A stretch of 26,334 nucleotides of DNA, taken from Bacillota bacterium. Its GTDB lineage: Bacteria > Bacillota > Clostridia > Acetivibrionales > DSM-1351. The position numbers were made by a program, and so were the translations under genes. How positions within the stretch are numbered: the first letter of the stretch is position 1; every line of letters begins with the position of its first letter. This document shows, one piece after another, positions 8,652-15,920 of this stretch. The DNA lies in the NCBI GenBank assembly GCA_023433945.1, contig JAEYTP010000032.1, positions 1-26,334 on the forward strand, written 5' to 3'. The notes under the pieces were generated by a model that saw nothing but the letters and a program-made list of their open reading frames with translations, was not told the origin of the DNA and searched no databases.

Positions 8652-10004
8652 ATGCAAAAAATTACATTTGATTGCTCTAAAGCTGCTAGCTTTTTGAGTG
8701 AAAGTGAGATTAATAATTTTGAGGGATATGTAAAGGTTGCACATAATATGCTGCACGAAAAAACAGGTGCAGGCAATGACTTCTTGGGTTGGGTTGACCA
8801 TCCTGTTAGTTATGACAAGGATGAGTTTGCAAGAATTAAGAAGGCTGCAGAAAAGATAAAATCTGATTCAGAAGTTTTGATAGTGATAGGTATCGGAGGC
8901 TCATATCTTGGAGCTAGAGCAGCTATTGAAATGCTCTCACATTCCTTTTATAACATGCTTCCAAAGGAGAAACGCAAAACTCCTGAAATTTATTTTGTAG
9001 GAAACAATATTAGCTCAACATATGTAACTGATTTGCTTGAATTAATAGAGGGTAAAGAAATCTCAGTAAATGTTATATCCAAGTCAGGTACTACCACCGA
9101 ACCAGCCATTGCTTTTAGAATTTTCAAAGAATATATGGAAACAAAATATGGTAAAGAAGAGGCTCAAAAGAGAATATATGCTACTACCGACAAGGCTCGT
9201 GGTGCTCTCAAGAAGCTCGCTGATGAGGAAGGCTATGAATCATTTGTAATAGCAGATGATATCGGAGGAAGATTCTCAGTACTTACAGCCGTTGGATTGC
9301 TTCCAATTGCCGTTTGTGGGGCTGATATTGACAAAATAATGAAGGGAGCAGCAGATGCGTATGAAACATACAAGGCAGCAGAATTTAAGGACAATGATTG
9401 CTATAGATATGCTGCTGCTAGAAATGCTTTGTACAACAAAAACAAGAACATTGAGATTATGGTGAACTATGAACCTTCACTTCACTTTTTTACAGAATGG
9501 TGGAAACAGCTATATGGAGAAAGCGAAGGAAAGGACCAGAAGGGCATTTTCCCTGCAGGAGTTGACTTTACAACTGACCTTCACTCAATGGGACAGTATA
9601 TCCAAGATGGATTAAGGAATCTCTTTGAGACTGTTATACATGTTGGTGCGCCAAAGAAAGCTATTACTATCAAGGAAGATAAGGATAATGTCGACGGACT
9701 TAACTTCTTGGCAGGTAAGACTATGGATTTTGTCAACAATAAAGCATTTGGAGGAACTTTACTTGCACACACTGATGGAGGCGTGCCTAATCTCATTATT
9801 AATGTCCCTGAGTTGAATGAATACTACTTTGGGCAAATGGTTTACTTCTTTGAAAAGGCATGCGGTATCAGCGGTTACTTGTTAGGAGTTAACCCATTTG
9901 ACCAACCTGGTGTTGAAGCATACAAGAAGAACATGTTTGCATTGTTGGGTAAGCCAGGTTACGAAGAGCAGAAGAAAGAGCTAGAAGCTAGGCTTGCAAA
10001 ATAG
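8652..10004 (+). CDS. pgi: glucose-6-phosphate isomerase
   Basis: Interconverts glucose 6-phosphate and fructose 6-phosphate in glycolysis. From the Met at 8652 the protein has 450 residues, the usual length of the compact bacterial type. Visible blocks are VIGIGGSYLGARA (about 78-90), the phosphate-binding SKSGTTTEPA, PGI signature 1 (DDIGGRFSVLTAVGLLP), YGESEGK with the catalytic Glu region, DLHSMGQ, and signature 2 (GVNPFDQPGVEAYKKNMF) with the conserved Lys. An in-frame ATG at 8622 has no ribosome binding site; AAAGGACAGGG just before 8652 supports the later start. The upstream cellobiose phosphorylase, once its product is converted to glucose 6-phosphate, would feed this step, but the genes are not in one operon. 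Confidence 0.96.
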   Translation: MQKITFDCSKAASFLSESEINNFEGYVKVAHNMLHEKTGAGNDFLGWVDHPVSYDKDEFARIKKAAEKIKSDSEVLIVIGIGGSYLGARAAIEMLSHSFYNMLPKEKRKTPEIYFVGNNISSTYVTDLLELIEGKEISVNVISKSGTTTEPAIAFRIFKEYMETKYGKEEAQKRIYATTDKARGALKKLADEEGYESFVIADDIGGRFSVLTAVGLLPIAVCGADIDKIMKGAADAYETYKAAEFKDNDCYRYAAARNALYNKNKNIEIMVNYEPSLHFFTEWWKQLYGESEGKDQKGIFPAGVDFTTDLHSMGQYIQDGLRNLFETVIHVGAPKKAITIKEDKDNVDGLNFLAGKTMDFVNNKAFGGTLLAHTDGGVPNLIINVPELNEYYFGQMVYFFEKACGISGYLLGVNPFDQPGVEAYKKNMFALLGKPGYEEQKKELEARLAK

Positions 10005-10046
10005 TTTTAATTGGCAACTTGGTGTTTATTAATATAACTATAATTA

Positions 10047-10118
10047 GCAGTAGAACTATGGGTAATTAGAAACAAGAGTAATAACAAAACTAAGAGTAAT
10101 GACAGAACTATAAGTAAT
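10047..10118 (+). repeat. degenerate tandem repeat, four units of 16-20 nt
   Basis: Units at 10047-10066, 10067-10082, 10083-10100 and 10101-10118 all end in GTAAT preceded by a purine-rich AGAACTA-like segment. The last unit (GACAGAACTATAAGTAAT) resembles the repeat in front of the Fur-family gene at 21488-21592. No open reading frame of note crosses it. Confidence 0.6.
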
Positions 10119-10130
10119 AAAAAGTATCAA

Positions 10131-10230
10131 GAGCTATCTACTAATTATGAAGATGTCATCCATTAAGCTGGATTCTTAGATCAAGCTTGTTGGTGTGGCA
10201 GCATAAATTGGTCAGATAGCTCCTTTTTAT
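10131..10230 (+). terminator. long stem-loop with T run after pgi; possible small structured RNA
   Basis: GAGCTATCT (10131-10139) pairs perfectly with AGATAGCTC (10214-10222), followed by CTTTTTATT. The enclosed 74 nt contain a second hairpin (AAGCT-G-GAT with ATC-A-AGCTT, about 10166-10188). It can act as the pgi terminator, but the enclosed stretch is unusually long for one. No known RNA family was recognised. Confidence 0.5.
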
Positions 10231-10251
10231 TAGTCTTATTAGAAGTTTAAG

Positions 10252-11046
10252 CTATGGCAGCTGTATTAAGGCAATTTCAGGAACTGAAAACAAGCGAAAG
10301 GGAAGAAGAACATTACCCAGTCCCTTGTTTAAATACATATTTATTCCATAAACCTTATGCTTACCACGTTTGATACCTTGTCTGCATAGTTGCTCATTGC
10401 GGAGAATCTTGAACTCAAGATCAAAAGGCATCCATATTTGGCCGCCATGGAAGTGACCGCAAAGCAGGTAATCTATTTTTGATTCCTTAAGAGATAGCAC
10501 AATATCTGGATTATGGGATATTGCGACATTAATCTCTTTTTCAGAAATATTTTGTATTGCTTTTTCTATATCAGGTTTTCCGTATTTAAGATCATCAATC
10601 CCAATTAATCTATATTGCTTATTACCTTTTGTAAAAATAATATTTGTATTATTTAATAGAATAGCTCCTGTTGAGCTTATGCTTTTGAGATATTTATCAA
10701 ATCCCTCGGGATCATTTTTAAATGCCTTGTGGTCATGGTTCCCCAGTGTTAAATATACAGGGCAGCACTGTGCAAGCTTTGTTAAAAGTATTAGTAGCTT
10801 GTCAATGTCTTCTGCAGTTTCGATATAATCACCAGAAAGGCATATTACATCTGGCTGCATTTTGGATAAAGCCTTTAATATTCTTTTATTAGATATAAAG
10901 AGCTTATTTATATGGACATCTGTTATATGAGCTATCTTCAAGCCATTTTTACTAGAAGAAAAATTAACATGGTTAATACTCAGAAACGTTGTTTCTAATG
11001 ACATATACAATAATATAATAAATAATATCAAAAATAAGTATATCAT
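10252..11046 (-). CDS. membrane-anchored calcineurin-like metallophosphoesterase (YkuE/YaeI-like)
   Basis: A 264-residue phosphoesterase with one N-terminal membrane segment (about 2-20) and a metallophosphoesterase domain. The metal ligand motifs are complete: ITDVH (D43, H45), SGD (D73), GNHDH (N103, H104), SHNPD (H178) and GHFHGGQ (H198, H200). The GHFHGGQ form is typical of the YkuE/YaeI branch, some members of which act on lipid-linked pyrophosphates; the substrate here cannot be told from sequence. An in-frame Met exists 20 codons upstream, but AGGAG lies 11 nt before the Met at 11046 and nothing suitable precedes the other. It stands alone and diverges from the HD-GYP gene. Confidence 0.85.
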   Translation of the reverse strand: MIYLFLILFIILLYMSLETTFLSINHVNFSSSKNGLKIAHITDVHINKLFISNKRILKALSKMQPDVICLSGDYIETAEDIDKLLILLTKLAQCCPVYLTLGNHDHKAFKNDPEGFDKYLKSISSTGAILLNNTNIIFTKGNKQYRLIGIDDLKYGKPDIEKAIQNISEKEINVAISHNPDIVLSLKESKIDYLLCGHFHGGQIWMPFDLEFKILRNEQLCRQGIKRGKHKVYGINMYLNKGLGNVLLPFRLFSVPEIALIQLP

Positions 11047-11136
11047 ATAGGTATTATCTCCTATAGTTTTATTTAGAATTATATGACAAAATAAAATATA
11101 TAGCAATTTTATACATAACTAAAGTAAAATATTCTA

Positions 11137-11166
11137 TTGATATAAAGTGACAAAAAAAAGTATAAT
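11137..11166 (+). promoter_or_regulatory. promoter of the HD-GYP gene
   Basis: TTGATA (11137-11142), 18-nt spacer, TATAAT (11161-11166), 38 nt upstream of the start codon. Confidence 0.65.
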
Positions 11167-11204
11167 TGTTAGAAATTGTACTTTGACTTTTGTGAGGATT
11201 GTAA

Positions 11205-12275
11205 ATGAAAAGAATAAATATAATAGATTGTATGCCTGGTATGGTTTTGGCCAGGCCAATATATCACAAAGGATCTATGATTTTACTAGAGCAGAATACT
11301 ACACTCTCCTCTAGTTATATAAATAGAATTCAAGCCATGGGTATTTCCGAGATTTACATCGAGGATGATGATTCAGAAGGTATCATTCCAAATGACTTAG
11401 TTAATGATGCTACCAGGTTAGAAGCTATTGCATATGTTAGAAATGTGATGGATCAATATAGTGATGCTTATTCTGTTTACACAAAGGAACTTCTCCAAGT
11501 TATTAATAATATTATTGATGATATTTTCTCAAATGAACACATTATGCTTAATATTATGGATATTAAAAATTGCGATGATTACACCTTTTCACATAGTGTA
11601 AATGTAGCAATTTTATCAATAGCCACAGGTTCAATGCTTGGCTTAAGTAGGGAAGAACTTAAAGAACTTGGAATTGGGGCCATCTTGCATGATATTGGGA
11701 AAATAATGATTCCTGAAGAAGTTTTAAAAAAGAATTCTTCATTGACTGATAGTGAATATGAGCTAATTAAACAGCATTCTGAGCTAGGGTATGAGATTTT
11801 ATGTAGAATTCCCGATGTTAGTCAGGGTGCAGCAAGGGTGGCCCTTTCACATCATGAAAGGGTGGATGGAAGAGGATATCCAAATGGAAATATTGGAGGC
11901 GATATTCATATATATTCAAAGATAGTTGCCATAGCGGATGTATTTGATGCTCTTACATCGGACAGAATTTACAGAAAGAAGATTAGTAACGTACAAGCCA
12001 TTGAGTATCTTTCAGGTATTGCTAAGCATACTTTTGATAATAATATACTACTATCTTTCCTAAAAATTGTTCCGCCCTATCCTGTGGGGAACGTGATTAC
12101 CTTAAGTACTGGAGATAAGGGTATTGTTCAATATGTGAGTGAAAATACACCTACAAGACCAGTTGTAAGAATTGTATATAATGCAGATGGCAGCAAGAAG
12201 AACTACTATGAAGAACTAGATTTGTCGCAACATATTGACATTTCTATAATTGAGTGTATTAAAGTAAGTGTATAA
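11205..12275 (+). CDS. HD-GYP domain protein, probable c-di-GMP phosphodiesterase
   Basis: A 356-residue cytosolic protein. The N-terminal 60 residues (NIIDCMPGMVLARPIY) resemble the domain that often precedes HD-GYP. The HD-GYP domain spans about 115-295 and keeps the metal and signature residues: H130, HDIGK (162-166), H191, HHER (216-219) and the DGRGYP form of the GYP signature (221-226), D245. Proteins of this kind hydrolyse cyclic di-GMP, affecting motility and surface attachment. The C-terminal 60 residues (PVGNVITLSTGDKGIV) are the extension common in clostridial members. GTGAGGAT sits about 7 nt before the ATG. There is no receiver or membrane domain, so the input signal is unknown. 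No terminator is seen before the tRNA-Leu promoter. Confidence 0.9.
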   Translation: MKRINIIDCMPGMVLARPIYHKGSMILLEQNTTLSSSYINRIQAMGISEIYIEDDDSEGIIPNDLVNDATRLEAIAYVRNVMDQYSDAYSVYTKELLQVINNIIDDIFSNEHIMLNIMDIKNCDDYTFSHSVNVAILSIATGSMLGLSREELKELGIGAILHDIGKIMIPEEVLKKNSSLTDSEYELIKQHSELGYEILCRIPDVSQGAARVALSHHERVDGRGYPNGNIGGDIHIYSKIVAIADVFDALTSDRIYRKKISNVQAIEYLSGIAKHTFDNNILLSFLKIVPPYPVGNVITLSTGDKGIVQYVSENTPTRPVVRIVYNADGSKKNYYEELDLSQHIDISIIECIKVSV

Positions 12276-12315
12276 GATATGGGTGCTGGTAAATAAATGA
12301 ATATGCAAAAGTGTA

Positions 12316-12344
12316 TTGACACAATTGTTATTTGCCAGTATAAT
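12316..12344 (+). promoter_or_regulatory. consensus sigma-A promoter of tRNA-Leu
   Basis: Perfect TTGACA (12316-12321), 17-nt spacer, perfect TATAAT (12339-12344), 13 nt upstream of the tRNA. Confidence 0.88.
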
Positions 12345-12357
12345 TAATCTTGCTTGA

Positions 12358-12440
12358 GCGGATGTGGCGGAATTGGCAGACGCACTGGATTTAGGTTCCA
12401 GCGGGCGACCGTGGGGGTTCAAGTCCCTTCATCCGCACCA
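12358..12440 (+). tRNA. tRNA-Leu (anticodon UAG)
   Basis: 83 nt with encoded CCA. The acceptor stem is GCGGATG/CATCCGC. The anticodon arm is CTGGA-TTTAGGT-TCCAG with anticodon TAG, reading CUA/CUN Leu codons. The T loop is TTCAAGT. The length and long variable arm region fit a class II tRNA-Leu. Confidence 0.96.
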
Positions 12441-12551
12441 AAAAAGATATCCATTAATTTGGATATCTTTTTTTTATGCTACGAATCAGCCATCGGCAAA
12501 TGCCTCGGCTTCTTCGGAAGGGACCCTACGCTAAAAACGTGCATTTAGCAC
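12427..12551 (+). repeat. direct repeat, copy 1: tRNA-Leu 3' end plus downstream flank
   Basis: 125 bp starting in the T arm of tRNA-Leu (CTTCATCCGCACCA) and running through the terminator, a segment with a CTTC-TTCG-GAAG hairpin, and GTGCATTTAGCAC. It matches copy 2 at 12570-12695 almost base for base, apart from small indels at the CCA junction and in the T run. Confidence 0.93.
12441..12475 (+). terminator. terminator of tRNA-Leu
   Basis: AAAAAGATATCC, loop ATTAATTT, GGATATCTTTTTTTT directly after the CCA end. The same hairpin recurs at about 12585-12619 in the duplicated segment. Confidence 0.9.
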
Positions 12552-12556
12552 GTTTT
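12534..12556 (+). terminator. second hairpin in the tRNA-Leu flank
   Basis: AAAACGTGC, loop ATTTA, GCACGTTTT: a perfect 9-bp stem ending in T's, terminator-like. In repeat copy 2 the right arm is cut off after GCAC (12695), so this fold exists in copy 1 only. Confidence 0.5.
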
Positions 12557-12569
12557 CTTAACGCTGCGG

Positions 12570-12695
12570 CTTCATCCGCACCACAAAAAAGATATCCATT
12601 AATTTGGATATCTTTTTTTATGCTACGAATCAGCCATCGGCAAATGCCTCGGCTTCTTCGGAAGGGACCCTACGCTAAAAACGTGCATTTAGCAC
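12570..12695 (+). repeat. direct repeat, copy 2, with a tRNA-Leu 3' fragment
   Basis: A 126-bp near-identical copy of 12427-12551, 18 bp after it. It opens with a 14-nt tRNA-Leu 3' end including CCA (12570-12583), preceded by GCGG, which could be a remnant of a tRNA 5' end. No full tRNA is present. Reading frames through both copies only repeat the same peptide and are not taken as genes. Confidence 0.93.
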
Positions 12696-12847
12696 TATCG
12701 CCTCAAAAATTAACAAACCGTACATTGACGAATTGCTGCACTTTTGATACCATATGAAGCAATCACTGTTTTGAGTTTTGTGTAGGCTTTAGCAAAATGG
12801 AAACAGCTAAATATACTTTTAGTAATTTATTCAAAAAGGAATTGTAT

Positions 12848-13921
12848 ATGGACTACGAAAAACGAAAACGATTTATTGTAAACTTAATATATGGTGGCAT
12901 AATTGCTTTACTGGTGTACGTTATTCTGAAATACGGATTTGTACTACTTGCTCCGTTCTTACTGGCTTTTTTAATTGCGTATCTTCTTAAGACACCTGCG
13001 AAGTTTATTTCGAGAAAAACCAAGCTACCATATAGACCTATAGTTTTACTGCTAGTACTGTTGTTTTACAGCACAATTGGCTTGCTTATTGTGCTGCTTG
13101 GAATCAAGATTGTAACATCCTCCATTAATATGGCGTCGGGATTGCCAGCTATTTACAAAACCGAAATTGAACCAGCACTAGGCGCATTTTTTAGCGGGAT
13201 AGAGCGTAAAATTTATGAAATGGATCCAGCACTTGTAGCGACTATTAACGATTTGTTCACACAATTTGTAAAGTCGATAGGTGAGCTTGTAACAAACCTG
13301 TCAGTGAAGGCAGGGTGGGCGCTATCTGGTTACGCATCCTCGCTTCCGGGGCTCTTTATTAAGCTTCTGCTTATGATTATCTCAACCTTCTTTATTGCAG
13401 GTGATTACGATAAGTTGTTAGGTTTTGCATACAGGCAGATGCCCGATAAGGTCAGGGACCTGTTGGTGAAAATCAAAGAGTACGTTGTGGGTACACTATT
13501 TGTTTGTATCCGTTCCTATGCTCTAATTATGAGTATTACTTTTGTTGAGCTTTCTATTGGTTTGTCCATCGTGGGTATTCCAAAAGCTATATTAGTTGCA
13601 CTTGCTATCTCCATCTTTGATATTCTCCCCGTGTTGGGTACTGGTGGTATTATGATTCCATGGGCGATTATTACAGCCTTACAAGGCAACTATCCTCTGG
13701 CAATTGGACTGATGATTATTTATATAATCATCACGGTTATCAGGAATATATTGGAGCCTAAAATTGTGGGTAGTCAGATTGGACTTCATCCAATCGTAAC
13801 ATTGGCAAGTATGTTTGTAGGAGTACAGCTTTTTGGGGTAATTGGTTTGTTTGGCTTCCCAATATTGCTTTCGCTGCTACGACACTTGAATGACACAGGA
13901 ACCATTAAGCTATTTAAGTAA
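12848..13921 (+). CDS. ytvI: AI-2E family transporter, YtvI-type sporulation membrane protein
   Basis: A 357-residue polytopic membrane protein of the PF01594 (AI-2E/PerM/YtvI) family. Paired hydrophobic segments lie near the N-terminus, a soluble stretch with few hydrophobic residues follows (about 95-165), and further membrane segments fill the C-terminal half, with the conserved features LPVLGTGGIMIPWAI and RNILEPKIVGSQIGLHP. In spore formers this subfamily is named sporulation integral membrane protein YtvI; its transported substrate is not established. The Met at 12848 is chosen because AAGGA lies 7 nt upstream; the in-frame Met at 12797 has no ribosome binding site. It is monocistronic, ending at the terminator at 14015. 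Naming it ytvI rather than a generic AI-2E transporter is an inference. Confidence 0.82.
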   Translation: MDYEKRKRFIVNLIYGGIIALLVYVILKYGFVLLAPFLLAFLIAYLLKTPAKFISRKTKLPYRPIVLLLVLLFYSTIGLLIVLLGIKIVTSSINMASGLPAIYKTEIEPALGAFFSGIERKIYEMDPALVATINDLFTQFVKSIGELVTNLSVKAGWALSGYASSLPGLFIKLLLMIISTFFIAGDYDKLLGFAYRQMPDKVRDLLVKIKEYVVGTLFVCIRSYALIMSITFVELSIGLSIVGIPKAILVALAISIFDILPVLGTGGIMIPWAIITALQGNYPLAIGLMIIYIIITVIRNILEPKIVGSQIGLHPIVTLASMFVGVQLFGVIGLFGFPILLSLLRHLNDTGTIKLFK

Positions 13922-13929
13922 TAGATAAT

Positions 13930-13983
13930 AAGTTAGCAGACAATACTAAGTTAGCAGATAATAATTATTTAGCGATAAAAATA
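13930..13983 (+). repeat. degenerate tandem repeat, three units of 17-19 nt
   Basis: AAGTTAGCAGACAATACT (13930-13947), a near copy at 13948-13966 and a more diverged third unit at 13967-13983, directly after the ytvI stop codon. The AGCAGA..AATA core recalls the arrays at 10047 and 21488. Confidence 0.55.
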
Positions 13984-14014
13984 AGAGATAAAATCTTTAG
14001 AAGCAAAAATATAG

Positions 14015-14050
14015 GCGTTAATTGCATGAGCAGTTAGCGCTCTTTTTTAT
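14015..14050 (+). terminator. terminator after the YtvI-type gene
   Basis: GCGTTAATTGC, loop ATGA, GCAGTTAGCGC, then TCTTTTTTATT. The 11-bp stem includes two G-U pairs. Confidence 0.85.
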
Positions 14051-14230
14051 TAAAAAGTAAAAGAATGATAAAATTTATCGAAAATTACAGACTTATATCA
14101 AATATTTGAGTAATATAAGTGGTCGGTATCCATAGAATTCACTATAATTAAACATATGCTTGTATACATAAAAAAATATAAGTATTATAATATTATTGAC
14201 AGTTTTAATAATTTTTAGGGGGCCCCTCAA
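14051..14230. other. AT-rich leader region of the chemoreceptor gene
   Basis: TATAAT-like hexamers at 14143-14148 and 14186-14191 lack good -35 partners, and I found no sigma-28 (motility) promoter. The ribosome binding site lies within the 11-nt palindrome AGGGGGCCCCT (14217-14227). Confidence 0.4.
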
Positions 14231-15757
14231 ATGAATAGTAACACGATTTTAATTAAGAATGAGGAAGAGGCTAATAGGTTAGCGTCTCGTTTTATGCTTG
14301 CAACCATATCATTTTTGGTTCTAGTTTTTGCTCTTAATATTGCAAAAATATTTTTAGTACCACTTGATACGATGAGTATTGCTTTAGTACCATCTGCCAT
14401 TTTATTATTTATTCCCACTCTGCTTGTTAGTGTTTTAAAACTTTATAAACCATGGGTAAAATATGTATCTGTGCTATGTGCAGTACTAATGGTGTTTCTT
14501 GTTAGTACATTTCTTTCTTACCATGCAGTGCTGTTGTATCTTTACCCTCTAGCTATTGCAAGCCTTTTCTTTTCGAGAAAGCTAAGTTGGATTACTACTA
14601 TTATAAATTTGGTTTTAGTTTCAGTCAGTCAGATTCTCTCTTTATATTCAGGAGGAGTAGACGATAAAAATTTTACTAATATATCTGATATAATAATGTT
14701 CGGTATATTGCCAAGAATGATTATATTATTAGCAATATCCATTTTGTTTATATTACTATCAAAAAGAACGTATGGTATGCTGGCAAACATGATGGGGGCA
14801 GAGGAACAGGCACAGATGCTTAAACATATGCAGGATGTAAGTAATAAATCATTTGAAGTATGCAACACCCTTACACAGTCATCTGAGCAGCTAACAGATA
14901 TAACTCGTGCAACGACAATTGCAAATGAACAGATTACCGAGAATACATCTCATGTTGTTGCTGGGTCACAACAAACACTTGATAATATTAATCTAGCTGC
15001 AAGCTCAATAATGGAAATATCGGATAACTTAAATCATATTGCAAGCGAAAGCCTGAGCATGGAAAAAACGTCTGAGAATACTCAGATAATAACACAACAG
15101 AACATGCAGAATATGGAGAAGGTTATAACTGAAATGAACGCAATTGTGGATTCTGCAAAGGAGAGCAAGGCAATAATCTCTCTGCTTGAAGAAAAGACAA
15201 ATATTATTGGACAGATAGTAGAAGTAATCACTAATATTTCCTCTCAGACTAATCTGCTTGCTCTGAACGCATCCATTGAATCGGCAAGAGCTGGCGAGCA
15301 GGGAAAGGGCTTTGCAGTTGTTGCATCTGAAATCAGGGGATTGGCAGAACAATCTCAAAAGGCTGCAAAAGAAATTAAAGAGTTGGTTACTGGAATAGTT
15401 GAGAATACATCTAAGGCAGTTAAGGTAATTGACAACAGCAATAATATGATAGACCACGGAGTGGAAGCTATTAGAATGACTGAAGAAAGCTTTGAGGATC
15501 TGACAAAAGCTAATTCCGAGATTAATAAAATTGTACATAGTGTTAATAGTGTTACACAGAAAATGGCAAAAAACAGTGACCAGCTTGTGAGCATTATTGA
15601 AAATATACGTTCAATTAGCTCTAAAACACAGTTTGAGCTTCAGTCAATAGCATCAGCTAGTGAGGAGCAACTAGCAGCAATGGAAGAGGTTAATGCTTCT
15701 GTTGAAACTATTGAGAAAACAGCAAACGAGTTGATGCAAGTAATTAAAACCGAATAA
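14231..15757 (+). CDS. membrane methyl-accepting chemotaxis protein with a 6-TM input region
   Basis: A 508-residue chemoreceptor. Six hydrophobic segments are visible (about 21-43, 49-69, 75-96, 97-114, 118-138, 153-177) with only short loops, so there is no extracellular ligand domain and no clear HAMP domain. Residues about 190-505 form the long coiled-coil signalling hairpin with its tip at about 335-365 (SSQTNLLALNASIESARAGE). The protein would act in the chemoreceptor array through CheA/CheW, sensing something in or at the membrane; what it senses is unknown. AGGGGG lies about 8 nt before the ATG. It is monocistronic with its own terminator. The C-terminus has no pentapeptide tether. 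Confidence 0.9.
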   Translation: MNSNTILIKNEEEANRLASRFMLATISFLVLVFALNIAKIFLVPLDTMSIALVPSAILLFIPTLLVSVLKLYKPWVKYVSVLCAVLMVFLVSTFLSYHAVLLYLYPLAIASLFFSRKLSWITTIINLVLVSVSQILSLYSGGVDDKNFTNISDIIMFGILPRMIILLAISILFILLSKRTYGMLANMMGAEEQAQMLKHMQDVSNKSFEVCNTLTQSSEQLTDITRATTIANEQITENTSHVVAGSQQTLDNINLAASSIMEISDNLNHIASESLSMEKTSENTQIITQQNMQNMEKVITEMNAIVDSAKESKAIISLLEEKTNIIGQIVEVITNISSQTNLLALNASIESARAGEQGKGFAVVASEIRGLAEQSQKAAKEIKELVTGIVENTSKAVKVIDNSNNMIDHGVEAIRMTEESFEDLTKANSEINKIVHSVNSVTQKMAKNSDQLVSIIENIRSISSKTQFELQSIASASEEQLAAMEEVNASVETIEKTANELMQVIKTE

Positions 15758-15780
15758 ATCCTACTTAAACATATTATAAA

Positions 15781-15825
15781 AATAGGAACACGTACTCCCA
15801 AAAGGAGTGGTAGTTCTTATTTTTT
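15781..15825 (+). terminator. terminator of the membrane chemoreceptor gene
   Basis: Outer stem AATAGGAAC/GTTCTTATT enclosing inner stem ACTCC-CAAAA-GGAGT, followed by a T run. Confidence 0.85.
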
Positions 15826-15863
15826 ATGAGTTAAAACATGCAATATTAAATAAAAATATTAGA

Positions 15864-15892
15864 TTGTAGATTTCTTTTCCAAGATTTATAAT
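15864..15892 (+). promoter_or_regulatory. promoter of the histidine kinase gene
   Basis: TTGTAG (15864-15869), 17-nt spacer, TATAAT (15887-15892), 28 nt upstream of the start codon. The -35 matches only in TTG. Confidence 0.5.
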
Positions 15893-15920
15893 ATAAGCAT
15901 ATACATTACAGGAGTAAATA

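Noticed and set aside
12354..12548. Open reading frame starting just before tRNA-Leu
   Set aside because: It reads straight through the tRNA and its terminator, so it is not a gene.
12570..12583. Second tRNA-Leu gene
   Set aside because: Only the last 14 nt of the tRNA are present; there is no D arm or anticodon arm, so it is a fragment in a repeat.
12427..12695. Insertion sequence or integrated element at tRNA-Leu
   Set aside because: No transposase, integrase or terminal inverted repeats are present; only the direct duplication itself can be shown.
12476..12757. Open reading frame of 93 codons with an internally repeated peptide
   Set aside because: It runs through the non-coding tRNA-Leu flank and its duplicate, crosses a terminator and has no ribosome binding site; the repeated peptide merely reflects the DNA repeat.
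14101..14125. Sigma-28 (motility) promoter ahead of the membrane chemoreceptor
   Set aside because: GTCGGTAT resembles part of a sigma-28 -10 element, but no TAAA lies at the required distance.
14217..14227. Palindrome AGGGGGCCCCT over the ribosome binding site as a regulatory hairpin
   Set aside because: Its centre is a single base, so it cannot fold as a hairpin; at most it is a DNA palindrome of unknown meaning.
15029..15538. A 169-codon minus-strand frame opposite the chemoreceptor signalling domain
   Set aside because: Its length comes from the composition of the coiled-coil coding sequence; it is Cys/Leu/Phe-rich nonsense without start signals.
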